Shown: positions 34,004 to 43,227 of the stretch, piece after piece | Position numbering within the stretch: position 1 is the stretch's first letter | Layout: the number at the start of each line of letters is the position of its first letter | DNA from: Actinomycetota bacterium | Lineage (GTDB): Bacteria; Actinomycetota; AC-67 | DNA length: 64,000 nt | Direction: 5' to 3' | Assembly (NCBI GenBank): GCA_041658565.1 | Contig: JBAZZY010000004.1 | Location: 1-64,000, forward strand | The notes under the pieces: generated by a model | Told to the model about the DNA's origin: nothing | Database searches by the model: none | The model's input: the letters and a program-made list of their open reading frames with translations, nothing else | Position numbers and translations under genes: made by a program

Positions 34004-34210
34004 TCAGTTACTCGCGCGGGGTTCCCGGGCGTCCCACTCAGCGCGAAGGATGCCGTACAGCTCAAGGTCTTCGAGCTTCTCCCACTTCATCACGTGCTGC
34101 CGCAGACAGCCTTCGCGGCGCATCCCGAGGCGCTGGACATCTGAGGCATCGGCGCGCGCGAAAGGACGAAGAGCCAGCCTCTCGGTCTGCAACTTCGGAA
34201 TGGGCACCAT
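34004..34210 (-). pseudogene. Internally deleted GNAT acetyltransferase remnant
   Basis: A 68-residue frame reads as the first strand and helix of a RimJ/RimL-type GNAT (LQTERLALRPFARADASDVQRL) joined directly to the last motif of the same family (GMRREGCLRQHVMKWEKLEDLELYGILRAEW). The central acetyl-CoA-binding core of roughly 100 residues is missing, in frame. An AGGGGAG site still precedes the ATG. It cannot be an active acetyltransferase. It lies between Fic and leuA. Confidence 0.75.
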
Positions 34211-34261
34211 CGGGCTCCCCTCTCTTGGGAAGAACCCGGCAGGGCCCATCGAGCCTTCGCT

Positions 34262-35833
34262 CTACGGCGTGGGTTCGCCCGCGCGCGCCTCGCGGTGGTG
34301 GCCGCGCGCGGCTCGGTTCAATGCGTTGAGAAACGCGCGCCCGGAGGCTTCGACGATGTCGGTAGAAATGCCGCGACCGGTGTAGCGCTGGCCGTCGATC
34401 TCGACCTGCACGCTCACGTCCCCGAGGGCTTCCGCGCCGGCGGTGATTGCCGCGACGTTGAAGCTGACGAGCGTCGCAGCCACTCCCGTCGCGCGCAGAA
34501 TCGCACCGTAGACGGCGTCGACCATACCGTCGCCCATGGCGGACTCGGTGACGGTCTCGCCGTCGCGAGCGATGCGCACGGTCGCGGTCGGAGCCAGGTG
34601 CGTCCCACCGGCGACCTGGAGCGACTCCAGACGGAACGTATCCTCCTCGACGGTCTGGATCTCGTCGACGACGATCGCCTCGAGGTCCTTGTCGGTGATC
34701 TGGATCTTGCGGTCGACCAACTCCTTGAACCGCGTGAACGCCCGGTTCAGCTCTTCTTTTCCTAGCTGAAAGCCCATTTCTTCGAGTGTCTTGGAGAACG
34801 CGTGGCGGCCGGAGTGCTTGCCGAGCACGATCTTTCCGCCTTCGACGCCGATGTCGGCGGCGACCATGATCTCGTAGGTCAGGCGGTCCTGTAGCACCCC
34901 GTGCTGGTGGATACCCGATTCGTGCGCGAAGGCGTTCTCGCCCACGATCGCTTTGTTGCGCTGGATGCCGTAGCCGGTGAGCAACGACACCAGCCGCGAC
35001 GTGCGCGCGATCTCGCGCGTGTTTAGCCCGACGTCCATGCCGAGCAAGTCACGACGCGTCTTCATCGCCATCACGATTTCTTCGAGCGAACAGTTGCCTG
35101 CGCGTTCGCCGATGCCGTTGACGGCGACTTCAACCTGGCGCGCGCCCGCGCGCACGGCCTCTATCGAGTTGGCGACCGCGAGGCCCAGATCGTTGTGGCA
35201 ATGAACGCTCACAATCGCGTCCGCCAAGCGCGGCACGTTCTCGAAGCACGCGCGGATCATGGCGCCGAAGTCGTGCGGCAGCGCGTAGCCCACGGTGTCG
35301 GGAATGTTTACGGTCGTTGCGCCGGCCTCGACGACCGCGTCAATGATGCGGAACAAGAACTCCGGGTCGGTGCGAGTCGCATCCTGCGGACTGAACTCGA
35401 TGTCGTCGCAGTAGCTCTTCGCGCGCCTCACACCGGCGACGGCCTGCTCGACGATCTCGTCCTCGGTCGCGTTCAACATGTATTTGCGGTGGATGTCGGA
35501 GGTCGACAAGAACACATGAATGCGCGGCTTGGCCGCATGGCGCAGGGCTTCCCACGCGCGATCGATATCCATGTCGACCGTGCGCGCCAGACCGGCGATC
35601 GTCGGACCCTTGACGGTCTCAGCGATGGCGCGCACGGCTTCGAAGTCCCCCACCGAGGTCTGCGGGAAACCGGCCTCGATGACGTCCACCCCGAGTCGGG
35701 TTAGCTGCTCGGCGATCTCGAGCTTCTCTTTGGTGTTGAGGTTGATGCCCGGCGACTGCTCGCCGTCACGCAACGTCGTGTCAAAGATAACTACTCGTCC
35801 GGAACCTACGCCGGTATCGCCGTCAGCTCCCAT
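34262..35833 (-). CDS. leuA: 2-isopropylmalate synthase
   Basis: Condenses acetyl-CoA with 2-oxoisovalerate, the first committed step to leucine. 523 residues (the bacterial LeuA type 1 length). Seen: [13 protein letters not shown] (17-29), [32 protein letters not shown] (metal HxH), [14 protein letters not shown], and a C-terminal allosteric leucine-binding domain (about 390-510). The ATG at 35833 follows GGAGG by six bases. It starts one base after serA stops, in an aminotransferase-serA-leuA operon. This is not the large fungal-like LeuA found in mycobacteria. Confidence 0.95.
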   Translation of the reverse strand: MGADGDTGVGSGRVVIFDTTLRDGEQSPGINLNTKEKLEIAEQLTRLGVDVIEAGFPQTSVGDFEAVRAIAETVKGPTIAGLARTVDMDIDRAWEALRHAAKPRIHVFLSTSDIHRKYMLNATEDEIVEQAVAGVRRAKSYCDDIEFSPQDATRTDPEFLFRIIDAVVEAGATTVNIPDTVGYALPHDFGAMIRACFENVPRLADAIVSVHCHNDLGLAVANSIEAVRAGARQVEVAVNGIGERAGNCSLEEIVMAMKTRRDLLGMDVGLNTREIARTSRLVSLLTGYGIQRNKAIVGENAFAHESGIHQHGVLQDRLTYEIMVAADIGVEGGKIVLGKHSGRHAFSKTLEEMGFQLGKEELNRAFTRFKELVDRKIQITDKDLEAIVVDEIQTVEEDTFRLESLQVAGGTHLAPTATVRIARDGETVTESAMGDGMVDAVYGAILRATGVAATLVSFNVAAITAGAEALGDVSVQVEIDGQRYTGRGISTDIVEASGRAFLNALNRAARGHHREARAGEPTP

Positions 35834-35834
35834 C

Positions 35835-37415
35835 TCAGACCTCCTTGCCCTCCAGGACAATCGACTTGGCTTGCTTTGCTCCCGAGCCCTGCGCCAACTC
35901 CGCCAAAACCTCGGGGTCGAGCGGCTGGTCCACAGTGAGCACCATGAGCGCTTCGCCACCGCGTTCGCGGCGTCCGACGCGCATGTCGGCAATGTTGATC
36001 TCGCGGCGGCCGAGGATGGTCCCGATGACGCCGATCACGCCGGGACGATCGTCGTAGCGCAGCACGCACATGTACTTGCCGGGCGGCATCTCAAGTTCGA
36101 AGCCGTAGATCCCGGTGATGCGCGGCTCGTTCTTGGTTCCGACGACCGTGCCGAGCACAGCCGCGTCGCCCTCGCCGCGAATCTCGATCTGGTTCACGTA
36201 GTCGCGCCCGGTGGCCGACTTCGTTTCGGAATACTCGAGCCCACGCTCTTCGGCCATCAACGGCGCGTTGACGAAGGTCACCGGTTCCTGCACGACGGCC
36301 GAAAGCATGCCCTTGAGCAGCGACAGAGTGAGCACACGCGTTTCGTGCTCGGCGATCGGTCCCGAGTAGACGAACTGCACCTTCTGAGAAGCACCGCCGA
36401 TCGCTGTGAAGATGTGACCCAACTTCTCCGCGAGCGGAACAAACGGCCGCACCGTTTCGGAAAGCTCGCGTCCGAGATCCACGTTCACCGCGAACTGCAC
36501 GAGGTCGCCTCGCAGCGCGAGCAAAACCTGCTCGGCGATGGTAGTTCCGGCCTTGTCCTGTGCCTCGGTCGTGCTGGCCCCAAGGTGCGGGGTCACCACG
36601 ATTTGTTCGAGGTCGAACATCGCCAAGTGCCCGGGCGGTTCCTTCACAAATACGTCGATCGCGGCGCCCGCGATGACGCCCGCGGCAACGGCGCGCGCCA
36701 GCGCATCCTCGTCGATGATTCCGCCGCGCGCCGTGTTGACGATGCGTGCCTCGGGCTTCATCAGTGAAAGCTCGCGATCCCCGATCAGGCCGAGCGTCTC
36801 CGCCGTCTTGGGCAAGTGCACGGTAACGAAGTCGGCGCGACTCAACGCATCCTCGAGTGAATCCGCAACCTCCACGCCCATCTGCGCCGCGCGCTGCTTG
36901 GACACATAGGGGTCGTAGGCGATGATCTTCATCCCGAAGGCAAGCGCGCGCTGCGCCACCAAGGATCCGATCTTGCCGAGTCCCAGTACCGCCAGCGTCT
37001 TGCCGTACAACTCGACGCCCTCAAACTTCTTGCGCTCCCATCCGCCGGCCTTGAGCGACGCGTTCGCCGCAGGGATGTTGCGAGCCTGCGACAGCAGCAA
37101 CGCCATGGCCTGCTCGGCCGCGCTCAACGTGTTGGACTGCGGGGCGTTGACGACCAAGACCCCCTGCCGTGTGGCCGCCTCGACGTCAACGTTGTCAACG
37201 CCGATCCCAGCGCGGCCGATCACCTTCAGTGACCGGCCGCGCTCGATCAGCTCGGCGTCGGCCTTGGTGGCCGAACGCACGATCAACGCGTCGTAGTCCC
37301 CGATGATCTCGAGCAGCTCTTCGCGGCTCAGACCCGTCCGGACGTCGACTTCGAGTTCCGCCCGCAGCCGTTCGATCCCGCTCTCAGCGATCGACTCCGC
37401 TACGAGCACCTTCAT
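35835..37415 (-). CDS. serA: D-3-phosphoglycerate dehydrogenase
   Basis: First enzyme of the phosphorylated serine pathway. 526 residues, the long form. Domains: NAD-binding dehydrogenase (1-310, GLGKIG at 145-150, with R-E-H catalytic residues in NTARGGIID, DVFVKEPP and TPHLGAST), an ASB intervening domain (about 315-445) and a C-terminal ACT domain (about 452-526) for serine feedback. The start overlaps the aminotransferase stop as ATGA. Confidence 0.95.
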   Translation of the reverse strand: MKVLVAESIAESGIERLRAELEVDVRTGLSREELLEIIGDYDALIVRSATKADAELIERGRSLKVIGRAGIGVDNVDVEAATRQGVLVVNAPQSNTLSAAEQAMALLLSQARNIPAANASLKAGGWERKKFEGVELYGKTLAVLGLGKIGSLVAQRALAFGMKIIAYDPYVSKQRAAQMGVEVADSLEDALSRADFVTVHLPKTAETLGLIGDRELSLMKPEARIVNTARGGIIDEDALARAVAAGVIAGAAIDVFVKEPPGHLAMFDLEQIVVTPHLGASTTEAQDKAGTTIAEQVLLALRGDLVQFAVNVDLGRELSETVRPFVPLAEKLGHIFTAIGGASQKVQFVYSGPIAEHETRVLTLSLLKGMLSAVVQEPVTFVNAPLMAEERGLEYSETKSATGRDYVNQIEIRGEGDAAVLGTVVGTKNEPRITGIYGFELEMPPGKYMCVLRYDDRPGVIGVIGTILGRREINIADMRVGRRERGGEALMVLTVDQPLDPEVLAELAQGSGAKQAKSIVLEGKEV

Positions 37416-38557
37416 GACTGCGCGAACACTCCCTGCGCCGCCGCTACCGCTGCGCCGCGCGTCACCGGATAGCCCAGTTCCTCCAAGGCCAGCTCCAAGA
37501 CCGCCATCGCCTGCAGGATTTCCGGCGCGGTGAGATAGCCGATGTGGCCGATGCGGAAGACCTTGCCCTTCAGCTTGTCCTGCCCGGGCGCGAAGATGAT
37601 CCCGTACTTGGATCGCACCAGCTTGGTGACCGCCGACCCGTCGATACCCTCGGGGCACTTGATCGCCGTGACGCACACGCTGCGATCGAGGTCCTCGCCG
37701 AACAACTCGAGGCCCAGAGCCTGCGCACCGGCCTTGACTGCGCGAGAGAGTTGGGAGTGGCGAGCCCAAATGGCCTCGAGTCCGTCTTCGCGCATCATGC
37801 GAATCGCCTCACGAAGACCTAGGTACAACGACACGGCCGGCGTGTAGGGCGTCTCAGGCACGTCCTTGGCGGCGCCTTCGGCGACAATGCGCCAGTCCCA
37901 GTAGAAACGCGGGCAACGCGCGTTCTCGTAGGCCGCCCACGCCGCGGGAGAAATCGACAGAAACGCGATTCCGGGCGACATCATCAACGCCTTCTGCGAC
38001 CCGCCGATAGCGACGTCCACCCCCCAGGCATCGACGTGCAACTCCGCACCGCCGACTCCCGAGATCGTGTCTACGATGAACAGCGCCGGGTGGTCCTTGA
38101 CGACCGCGCCGATCGCTTCGATGTCGTTGACGACCCCGGTGGATGTTTCGGAGTGCTGGATGAGCACGCCCTTGATGTCGGGCTCAAGCGCGGCGGCGAC
38201 ATCGGCTGCCTTCGCGGTCTTGCCCCAGTCGTACTCCAGGTACTTCACATCTAGGCCGTAGGCCTCACAGATCTTCTTGAACCGCTTGCCGAAGTTCCCG
38301 ACCGACACGACCAGCACGCGGTCGCCCGGCGAGAAGCAGTTCGCGACGGCGCTCTCCATCCCGCCGCTGCCCGACGAGGTGAAGGTGACAACGTCGTTGG
38401 TGGTGTCCAGGACCCACTTCAGCCCCTCGGTCACCTCGCGAAGCACGTCCCCAAACCCGGGACCGCGGTGATAAACGATCGGGCTGCCCTGCGCGAGCAG
38501 CACTTCCGGTGGGACCGGCGTGGGTCCCGGCGTCATGAGAATCTCTGGTTTGCGCAC
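37412..38557 (-). CDS. Class V PLP aminotransferase (serine-pyruvate/alanine-glyoxylate family), probable phosphoserine aminotransferase role
   Basis: A 381-residue fold-type-I class V aminotransferase. Seen: MTPGPTPVPPEVL at the start, TSSGSGGMESA (60-70), HSETSTG, VDTISGVGG and Schiff-base Lys189 in GGSQKALMMSPG. Annotated members include alanine-glyoxylate and serine-glyoxylate aminotransferases. Because it overlaps serA and no serC is seen in the window, it may supply the phosphoserine step; this is inference. GTG start with AAGGGG upstream. TAGGAT at 38600-38605 is the likely -10. Confidence 0.85.
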   Translation of the reverse strand: MRKPEILMTPGPTPVPPEVLLAQGSPIVYHRGPGFGDVLREVTEGLKWVLDTTNDVVTFTSSGSGGMESAVANCFSPGDRVLVVSVGNFGKRFKKICEAYGLDVKYLEYDWGKTAKAADVAAALEPDIKGVLIQHSETSTGVVNDIEAIGAVVKDHPALFIVDTISGVGGAELHVDAWGVDVAIGGSQKALMMSPGIAFLSISPAAWAAYENARCPRFYWDWRIVAEGAAKDVPETPYTPAVSLYLGLREAIRMMREDGLEAIWARHSQLSRAVKAGAQALGLELFGEDLDRSVCVTAIKCPEGIDGSAVTKLVRSKYGIIFAPGQDKLKGKVFRIGHIGYLTAPEILQAMAVLELALEELGYPVTRGAAVAAAQGVFAQS

Positions 38558-38599
38558 GTGATTGCCCCTTTTCGAGCGTCGGTCCGAAATCAGGGGCTC

Positions 38600-38605
38600 A
38601 TCCTA
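38600..38605 (-). promoter_or_regulatory. -10 element upstream of the aminotransferase-serA-leuA operon
   Basis: GG-TAGGAT on the minus strand, the same sequence as upstream of plsC. The leader is about 36 bases. The -35 is not recognisable. Confidence 0.4.
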
Positions 38606-38649
38606 CCGCCGGACTCGCCGCCTGTGATTCCTTTCACAACCGCCCTAGC

Positions 38650-39654
38650 TCACCGCTTGTTGATCCAGGACATCATCGACCGCAACCGGGCCCCGACTTC
38701 CTCGATCTGGTGGGTGTTTTGGTCGATGCGCATCCGCTTGAAATTGGGCGCACCGGCCTCGTTCTCGTCGATCCACTCCTGGGCGAACTTGCCCGAGGTG
38801 ATCTCGTCCAGGATCCGGCGCATCTCGGCCTTCGTGCCGTCGTTCACGACGCGCGGACCGCGGGAGTAGTCTCCGTACTCGGCGGTATCTGAGATCGAGT
38901 GACGCATCCACTTGAAGCCGCCCTCGTAGAGCAGGTCGACGATCAGCTTCAGCTCGTGCAGGCACTCGAAGTACGCGATCTCCGGCTGGTAACCGGCCTC
39001 AACCAGGGTTTCGAACCCGGCCATGACCAGCGCCGAAGTGCCGCCGCACAGCACGACCTGCTCGCCGAACAGGTCGGTCTCGGTCTCCTCCTTGAAGGTC
39101 GTCTCGATCAGCCCGGCGCGCGCCGAGCCGATCCCGCGCCCGTAGGCCAGAGCGATATCGCGCGCGCGCCCGGTGGCGTCCTGGTGGACGGCGAGCAGCG
39201 CCGGGGTGCCGATCCCCTCCTGGTAGGTACGCCGGACGAGGTGTCCGGGTCCCTTGGGGGCGATCATCGCGACGTCCACGCCGGCCGGCGGCGCGATCTG
39301 GCCGAAGTGGATGTTGAAGCCGTGGGCAAAGAAGAGCGCCTTGCCGTCGGTTAGGTTCGGAGCGATCGACTCGACGTAGACCTTCTTCTGCACGGTGTCG
39401 GGCAGCAGAATCATGATTAGGTCGCCGGCCTTGGTCGCCTCGGCGACCGTCTTCACAGTCAGCCCATCCGTCTCGGCAATGGCCCAGGACTTCGAACCTT
39501 CGTAGAGGCCGACGCAAACGTCGATGCCGGACTCGTGCAGGTTCAGCGCGTGGGCGTGTCCCTGGGACCCGTACCCGATGACGCTGACGGTCTTTCCTTG
39601 AAGAGGCTCAAGCGAGGCATCCGCCTCGTACCACATCGTTGCCATTGACTTCAT
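38650..39654 (-). CDS. ilvC: Ketol-acid reductoisomerase (NADP+), class I
   Basis: Isomerises and reduces acetolactate/acetohydroxybutyrate. 334 residues, the short class I form. Seen: [13 protein letters not shown]ossmann motif (about 27-39) with a Ser/Lys-containing NADPH loop (YEGSKSW), [12 protein letters not shown], and metal-binding residues in the knotted C-terminal domain ([24 protein letters not shown]). The ATG at 39654 overlaps the ilvN stop as ATGA. Confidence 0.97.
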   Translation of the reverse strand: MKSMATMWYEADASLEPLQGKTVSVIGYGSQGHAHALNLHESGIDVCVGLYEGSKSWAIAETDGLTVKTVAEATKAGDLIMILLPDTVQKKVYVESIAPNLTDGKALFFAHGFNIHFGQIAPPAGVDVAMIAPKGPGHLVRRTYQEGIGTPALLAVHQDATGRARDIALAYGRGIGSARAGLIETTFKEETETDLFGEQVVLCGGTSALVMAGFETLVEAGYQPEIAYFECLHELKLIVDLLYEGGFKWMRHSISDTAEYGDYSRGPRVVNDGTKAEMRRILDEITSGKFAQEWIDENEAGAPNFKRMRIDQNTHQIEEVGARLRSMMSWINKR

Positions 39655-40175
39655 CCCGCCCTTTCGGCGACTCGCAGCTGCTTCTCGGTAATCGCCTTGT
39701 CTCCGCGTCCGAGCGCAACCAGTCCGGTCCGCACCATTTCTTTGACTCCGTAGCCGTGCAGCAAATCCGTCATCGCCAGCAGCTTGTCCGGCGAGCCCGT
39801 TGCCTCGATGGTCAGCGCGTGCGGCGACACGTCCACAATCTTGGAACGGAAGATATCTGCGATCTCGACGATCTGCGCGCGCGTCTCAGCCGACGCCTTG
39901 ACCTTGACGAGCAGCAGTTCCCGCTCGACCGACGCATCTCGATCCAGTTCGACGATCTTGAGCACGTTGATCAGCTTGTTCAGCTGTTTGACCACCTGCT
40001 CGAGCGGCTTGTCCTCGACGTTGACCACGATCGTGATCCGCGACACGTTGTCGTGTTCGGTGGGGCCTACGGCGAGCGAGTGGATGTTGAAGCCGCGCCG
40101 CGCGAATAGACCCGAGATCCGGGCCAGCACTCCGGGCTTGTTCTCGACGAGGACGGAAAGCGTGTGGCGAGCCAT
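39651..40175 (-). CDS. ilvN: Acetolactate synthase small (regulatory) subunit
   Basis: Binds valine and confers feedback control on IlvB. 174 residues. An N-terminal ACT domain (3-75, [27 protein letters not shown]) is followed by the ALS-SS C-terminal domain. The start and the ilvB stop share a base (TGATG), so translation is coupled. Confidence 0.96.
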   Translation of the reverse strand: MARHTLSVLVENKPGVLARISGLFARRGFNIHSLAVGPTEHDNVSRITIVVNVEDKPLEQVVKQLNKLINVLKIVELDRDASVERELLLVKVKASAETRAQIVEIADIFRSKIVDVSPHALTIEATGSPDKLLAMTDLLHGYGVKEMVRTGLVALGRGDKAITEKQLRVAERAG

Positions 40176-41929
40176 CAGACGATCCCCTCCGGAGTGTCGT
40201 GAAGCACGTCGGCGTGCTCCTTCTCGAATGCCGGTCCCAGGATAATGTCGTCGTTGGAGGCGCCCGCCGGGACCATCGGGTAGCACTTCTCCTTCGGGTC
40301 GACTCGGAAGTCGATGATCACCGTACGGTCGTCGATCTCCATCGCCTTGCGGATCGTCGACTCAACCTCCGCGGCAGTCTCGCACCGCAGGCCGACCGCG
40401 CCGTACGCATCGGCCAGCTTCACGTGGTCGGGGATCATGCCCCCCAAGTCAACCTGGCTGTAGCGCTCTTCGTAGAACAGCTCCTGCCACTGGCGCACCA
40501 TGCCGAGCGAGGCGTTGTTGATCACAGCGATCTTGACCGGGATGTTCTCGGTCGTCATCGTCGCCAACTCCTGGCTCGTCATCTGGAAACACCCGTCGCC
40601 GTCGATCAGCCACACCGGGCGCTCGGGACATCCCATCTTGGCTCCCATTGCCGCGGGAATCCCGTAGCCCATCGTGCCGAGCCCGCCGGAGTTGATCCAC
40701 CGGTGCGGACTGCTGAACTTCAAGTACTGCGACGCCCACATCTGATGCTGCCCGACGCCCGAAACGTAGATCGCCTCGGTGCCGACCAACTCGCCGATCT
40801 TTTGGATGACGTACTCCGGCTTGAGCACGCCGTCGGGCTCCTGCTCGTAGTTGAGCGGATACCGCGCGCGCCACTGGTCGAGCATCGCAATCCACTCCGA
40901 GTAGTCGGGCGCGCCGCGCTCGACGAGCAGTTCTTCGACGGCCTCGCAGATGTCCTGGATCACGCTGCGCGCGTCGCCGACGATCGGCACGTCCACGAAG
41001 CGATTCTTGCCGATCTCGGCGGGGTCGATGTCCGCATGGATGATCTTCGCGTGCGGGGCGAATGCGTCGAGTTTGCCCGTCACTCGATCGTCGAAGCGCG
41101 CGCCGAGTGCGACGAGCAGATCCGCGCGCTGCATCGCGGTGACCGCCGTGTAGTTCCCGTGCATGCCCGGCATCCCCAAGCACCGAGGGTCGTCGTCGGG
41201 CAGCGCGCCGCGCGCCATGAGCGTGGTGACCACCGGCGCACCGGTGAGTTCAACCAGCCTGCGCAGTTGTTCGGACGCGCGCGCGCGAACGACTCCACCA
41301 CCGACGTACAGAACCGGCCGGGACGCGCTCAGCAGCATCCGGGCCGCCTCCCGAATCTGCTTTTGATTGCCCTTGGTGACCGGGTGGTAGCCGGCGAGAT
41401 CCGGCTTCTCCGGATACCACCAGGCCATCTCCGCCTGCAGGACGTCCTTGGGGATGTCCACCAGCACCGGTCCTGGCCGGCCGGTCTTGGCGATGTGGAA
41501 GGCCTCGTTTATGACGCGCGGAATGTCCTGAGGATCCATCACGAGGAAGTTGTGCTTGGTCACCGGCATGGTGATCCCGGTGGCGTCGCACTCCTGGAAC
41601 GCGTCACCGCCGACCGCCCAGCGCGCCACCTGGCCGGTGATCGCCACCATCGGAATCGAATCCATGAAGGCGTTCGCCAGCCCCGTCACAAGGTTCGTGG
41701 CCCCCGGACCGCTGGTAGCGATGCAGACCCCGACCTCTCCGGTCGCGTGCGCATACCCCTCGGCCGCGTGAGCCGCACCTTGCTCATGGCGACACAACAC
41801 ATTGCGAATCGGCGAATCACGCATGGGGTCAAACAATGGAAGGATCGCGCCTCCGGGAATCCCGAAGGTCACCTCGACCCCCTCCATCTCGAGGCTCTTC
41901 ATAGTGGCTTGCGCCCCTGTGATCTTCAT
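40175..41929 (-). CDS. ilvB: Acetolactate synthase large subunit
   Basis: Thiamine-diphosphate enzyme that makes 2-acetolactate or 2-acetohydroxybutyrate. 584 residues. Seen: catalytic Glu in [16 protein letters not shown] (about 45-60), [18 protein letters not shown], and the TPP motif GDGCFQM...NN. It lacks a long N-terminal extension. The ATG at 41929 overlaps the isochorismatase-fold gene as ATGA. The operon is governed by a leader peptide and attenuator about 700 bases upstream. Confidence 0.97.
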   Translation of the reverse strand: MKITGAQATMKSLEMEGVEVTFGIPGGAILPLFDPMRDSPIRNVLCRHEQGAAHAAEGYAHATGEVGVCIATSGPGATNLVTGLANAFMDSIPMVAITGQVARWAVGGDAFQECDATGITMPVTKHNFLVMDPQDIPRVINEAFHIAKTGRPGPVLVDIPKDVLQAEMAWWYPEKPDLAGYHPVTKGNQKQIREAARMLLSASRPVLYVGGGVVRARASEQLRRLVELTGAPVVTTLMARGALPDDDPRCLGMPGMHGNYTAVTAMQRADLLVALGARFDDRVTGKLDAFAPHAKIIHADIDPAEIGKNRFVDVPIVGDARSVIQDICEAVEELLVERGAPDYSEWIAMLDQWRARYPLNYEQEPDGVLKPEYVIQKIGELVGTEAIYVSGVGQHQMWASQYLKFSSPHRWINSGGLGTMGYGIPAAMGAKMGCPERPVWLIDGDGCFQMTSQELATMTTENIPVKIAVINNASLGMVRQWQELFYEERYSQVDLGGMIPDHVKLADAYGAVGLRCETAAEVESTIRKAMEIDDRTVIIDFRVDPKEKCYPMVPAGASNDDIILGPAFEKEHADVLHDTPEGIV

Positions 41930-42555
41930 CGTGTCTCCTCGCTGTCCGATGCGCCGGGGCCGACGGAAGCCGCTCGTTCCGCCGCCCGGTAGGTCTCCGC
42001 GATCAACTCCTGCGCCGTCGCAACCCGCACGCCGACAGCCTCCAGGTCCCGCAAGTTGGCGATCCGCGTTTCGTCGTTCGCTGTGGCCATCCCGTCCTCG
42101 ACGCAGATCACGTCGTAGTCCAGGGACACCGCATCGAACATCGTCGCGCGCGGCGAATTCGGCAGGGATACTCCACATACGGCCACCTTCGTGACGCGCG
42201 CGCGGCGCAGCAGCATGTCCAGTTCCGTCCCGAGGAAAGCGCTGAACCTGCGCTTCACGACGACCGGCTCGCCCGGCTCCGGAGAGAATCGATCCAAGAT
42301 CTGACGGCCCCAAGTTCCCTCGACGCAGATCCCCCGGCCGGCCTCGAACGACGGCATCCGAAAACGCTCGACGTCCCACCCGTCGCTGCGATGAGAACGT
42401 ACGGCGTGGACTACCGGCGCGCGCGCCTCCCTGAACGCGTCCAGCACCAGCCCCATGGCCTCAGCCCGGTGGGCAGCGTCACGGATGAACATGCGCCCGT
42501 CGGGATGGGCGATGTCGTTCTGCATGTCGATGATGAGCAGTGCGGTCCTTGCCAT
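41926..42555 (-). CDS. Isochorismatase-fold (cysteine hydrolase family) protein with Ser in place of the nucleophilic Cys
   Basis: A 209-residue protein of the isochorismatase/nicotinamidase fold. Seen: catalytic Asp10 in LLIIDMQND and Lys101 in [10 protein letters not shown]. In the segment that normally reads G-V-x-T-N-x-C-V the sequence is GVSLPNSP, so the expected Cys aligns with Ser134 and the Thr-Asn pair is altered. True isochorismatases have Gly at this position, so this is neither a standard cysteine hydrolase nor a typical isochorismatase. ATG 42555 follows GGGAG. It is the first full-size gene of the attenuated ilvBNC operon, overlapping ilvB by 4 bases. Function unknown. Confidence 0.8.
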   Translation of the reverse strand: MARTALLIIDMQNDIAHPDGRMFIRDAAHRAEAMGLVLDAFREARAPVVHAVRSHRSDGWDVERFRMPSFEAGRGICVEGTWGRQILDRFSPEPGEPVVVKRRFSAFLGTELDMLLRRARVTKVAVCGVSLPNSPRATMFDAVSLDYDVICVEDGMATANDETRIANLRDLEAVGVRVATAQELIAETYRAAERAASVGPGASDSEETR

Positions 42556-42609
42556 TCGCGCTCCCTGCCGTCCCATGCGGCTCCCCCTGCGACGAGGATC
42601 ACCGCCAAC

Positions 42610-42637
42610 AAAAAACCTCCCGCTTGGCGAGAGGTTT
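42610..42637 (-). terminator. Attenuator terminator of the ilv operon
   Basis: On the minus strand, a 10-base-pair stem (AACCTCTCGC with GCGGGAGGTT, loop CAA) is followed by a run of six T that includes the last two stem bases. It lies after the leader peptide and 55 bases before the first structural gene. A second hairpin of about 10 pairs (42640-42662) lies between it and the leader stop codon. Confidence 0.85.
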
Positions 42638-42663
42638 GCGCACACCCGGATCCCGGGCGCGCG

Positions 42664-42717
42664 CTACACGAGAACTACGAGCGTCCTGGTGAGACAGTCT
42701 GTTCCCGAGGTATTCAT
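42664..42717 (-). CDS. Leader peptide of the ilv operon
   Basis: A 17-residue frame, MNTSGTDCLTRTLVVLV, ends in Leu-Val-Val-Leu-Val (codons CTC GTA GTT CTC GTG) just before the TAG stop. It starts nine bases after the -10 of a good promoter and is followed by an intrinsic terminator. This is the classic layout of transcription attenuation by branched-chain amino acid supply; a leader of this kind is known for ilvBNC in Corynebacterium glutamicum. Ribosome stalling at the Leu/Val codons should prevent the terminator. The competing antiterminator pairing was not worked out. Confidence 0.82.
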   Translation of the reverse strand: MNTSGTDCLTRTLVVLV

Positions 42718-42726
42718 GGTCGCGCC

Positions 42727-42755
42727 AGTCTGCCAGGGACCCCCGATGGTGTCAA
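42727..42755 (-). promoter_or_regulatory. Promoter of the ilv leader and operon
   Basis: TTGACA (42750-42755, perfect consensus), 17-base spacer, CAGACT (42727-42732) on the minus strand. The expected start is about three bases before the leader peptide ATG. Confidence 0.75.
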
Positions 42756-42908
42756 CAAGCCGAATTGCATCACAGGAAATGGCCGCCAAGGGAGCGATGC
42801 TCGATGAACTCGTCCCACTGGCGGGCTGGACCCGCAGGCATGCACGACGCGCTCTGCTCGGCGCCGGGGAGTCGGCACCACGCCCTCCCGGCGGGACCAC
42901 AACAGGTT

Positions 42909-43166
42909 TTACGACCGGCGCCGAGGATGGGTCCCTGTCCCCTCCAGGCGTCCGGCTTCAGACGCAGGCTGCGCGGGGCACCTTCTGAAGCGTCTTAGGA
43001 ACAACGTCGCCCCCAGCGCCATGCCCCACGCCCCTGCAAGGACCTGTCGCACATCCGCGTCGTGAAGCCCCTGCAGCACAAATAGCCCACCGAACACAAT
43101 GCAGAGGACCTTTGCTACAGAGGAGAGCCGGCACAGAAATTGGCCAAGTCCTTCTACCACTCGCAC
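42909..43166 (-). CDS. Small two-helix membrane protein
   Basis: An 85-residue frame with two hydrophobic segments (about 18-33 and 42-57) separated by a short charged loop, and a basic tail. No family recognised. The GTG at 43166 is preceded by AAGGAGG, which is the main support. It lies downstream of the sigma factor/membrane partner pair, on the same strand, with a hairpin (43210-43227) between. Confidence 0.45.
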   Translation of the reverse strand: MRVVEGLGQFLCRLSSVAKVLCIVFGGLFVLQGLHDADVRQVLAGAWGMALGATLFLRRFRRCPAQPASEAGRLEGTGTHPRRRS

Positions 43167-43209
43167 GGCCCTCCTTGCCCCCTCACCAATGCGTCAATAG
43201 TGTAGTAGG

Positions 43210-43227
43210 GACCTGTCCCGCCAGGTC
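43210..43227 (-). terminator. Short hairpin at the end of the anti-sigma-like gene
   Basis: GACCTG and CAGGTC with a six-base loop, overlapping the stop codon of the membrane partner. No T-run follows, so it is weak evidence for termination. Confidence 0.3.

Noticed and set aside
40199..41992. A long plus-strand frame opposite ilvB
   Set aside because: Shadow frame with no domain. The minus strand carries a complete acetolactate synthase.
41926..42555. Naming the protein isochorismatase or nicotinamidase
   Set aside because: The catalytic segment departs from both types, so only the fold is assigned.
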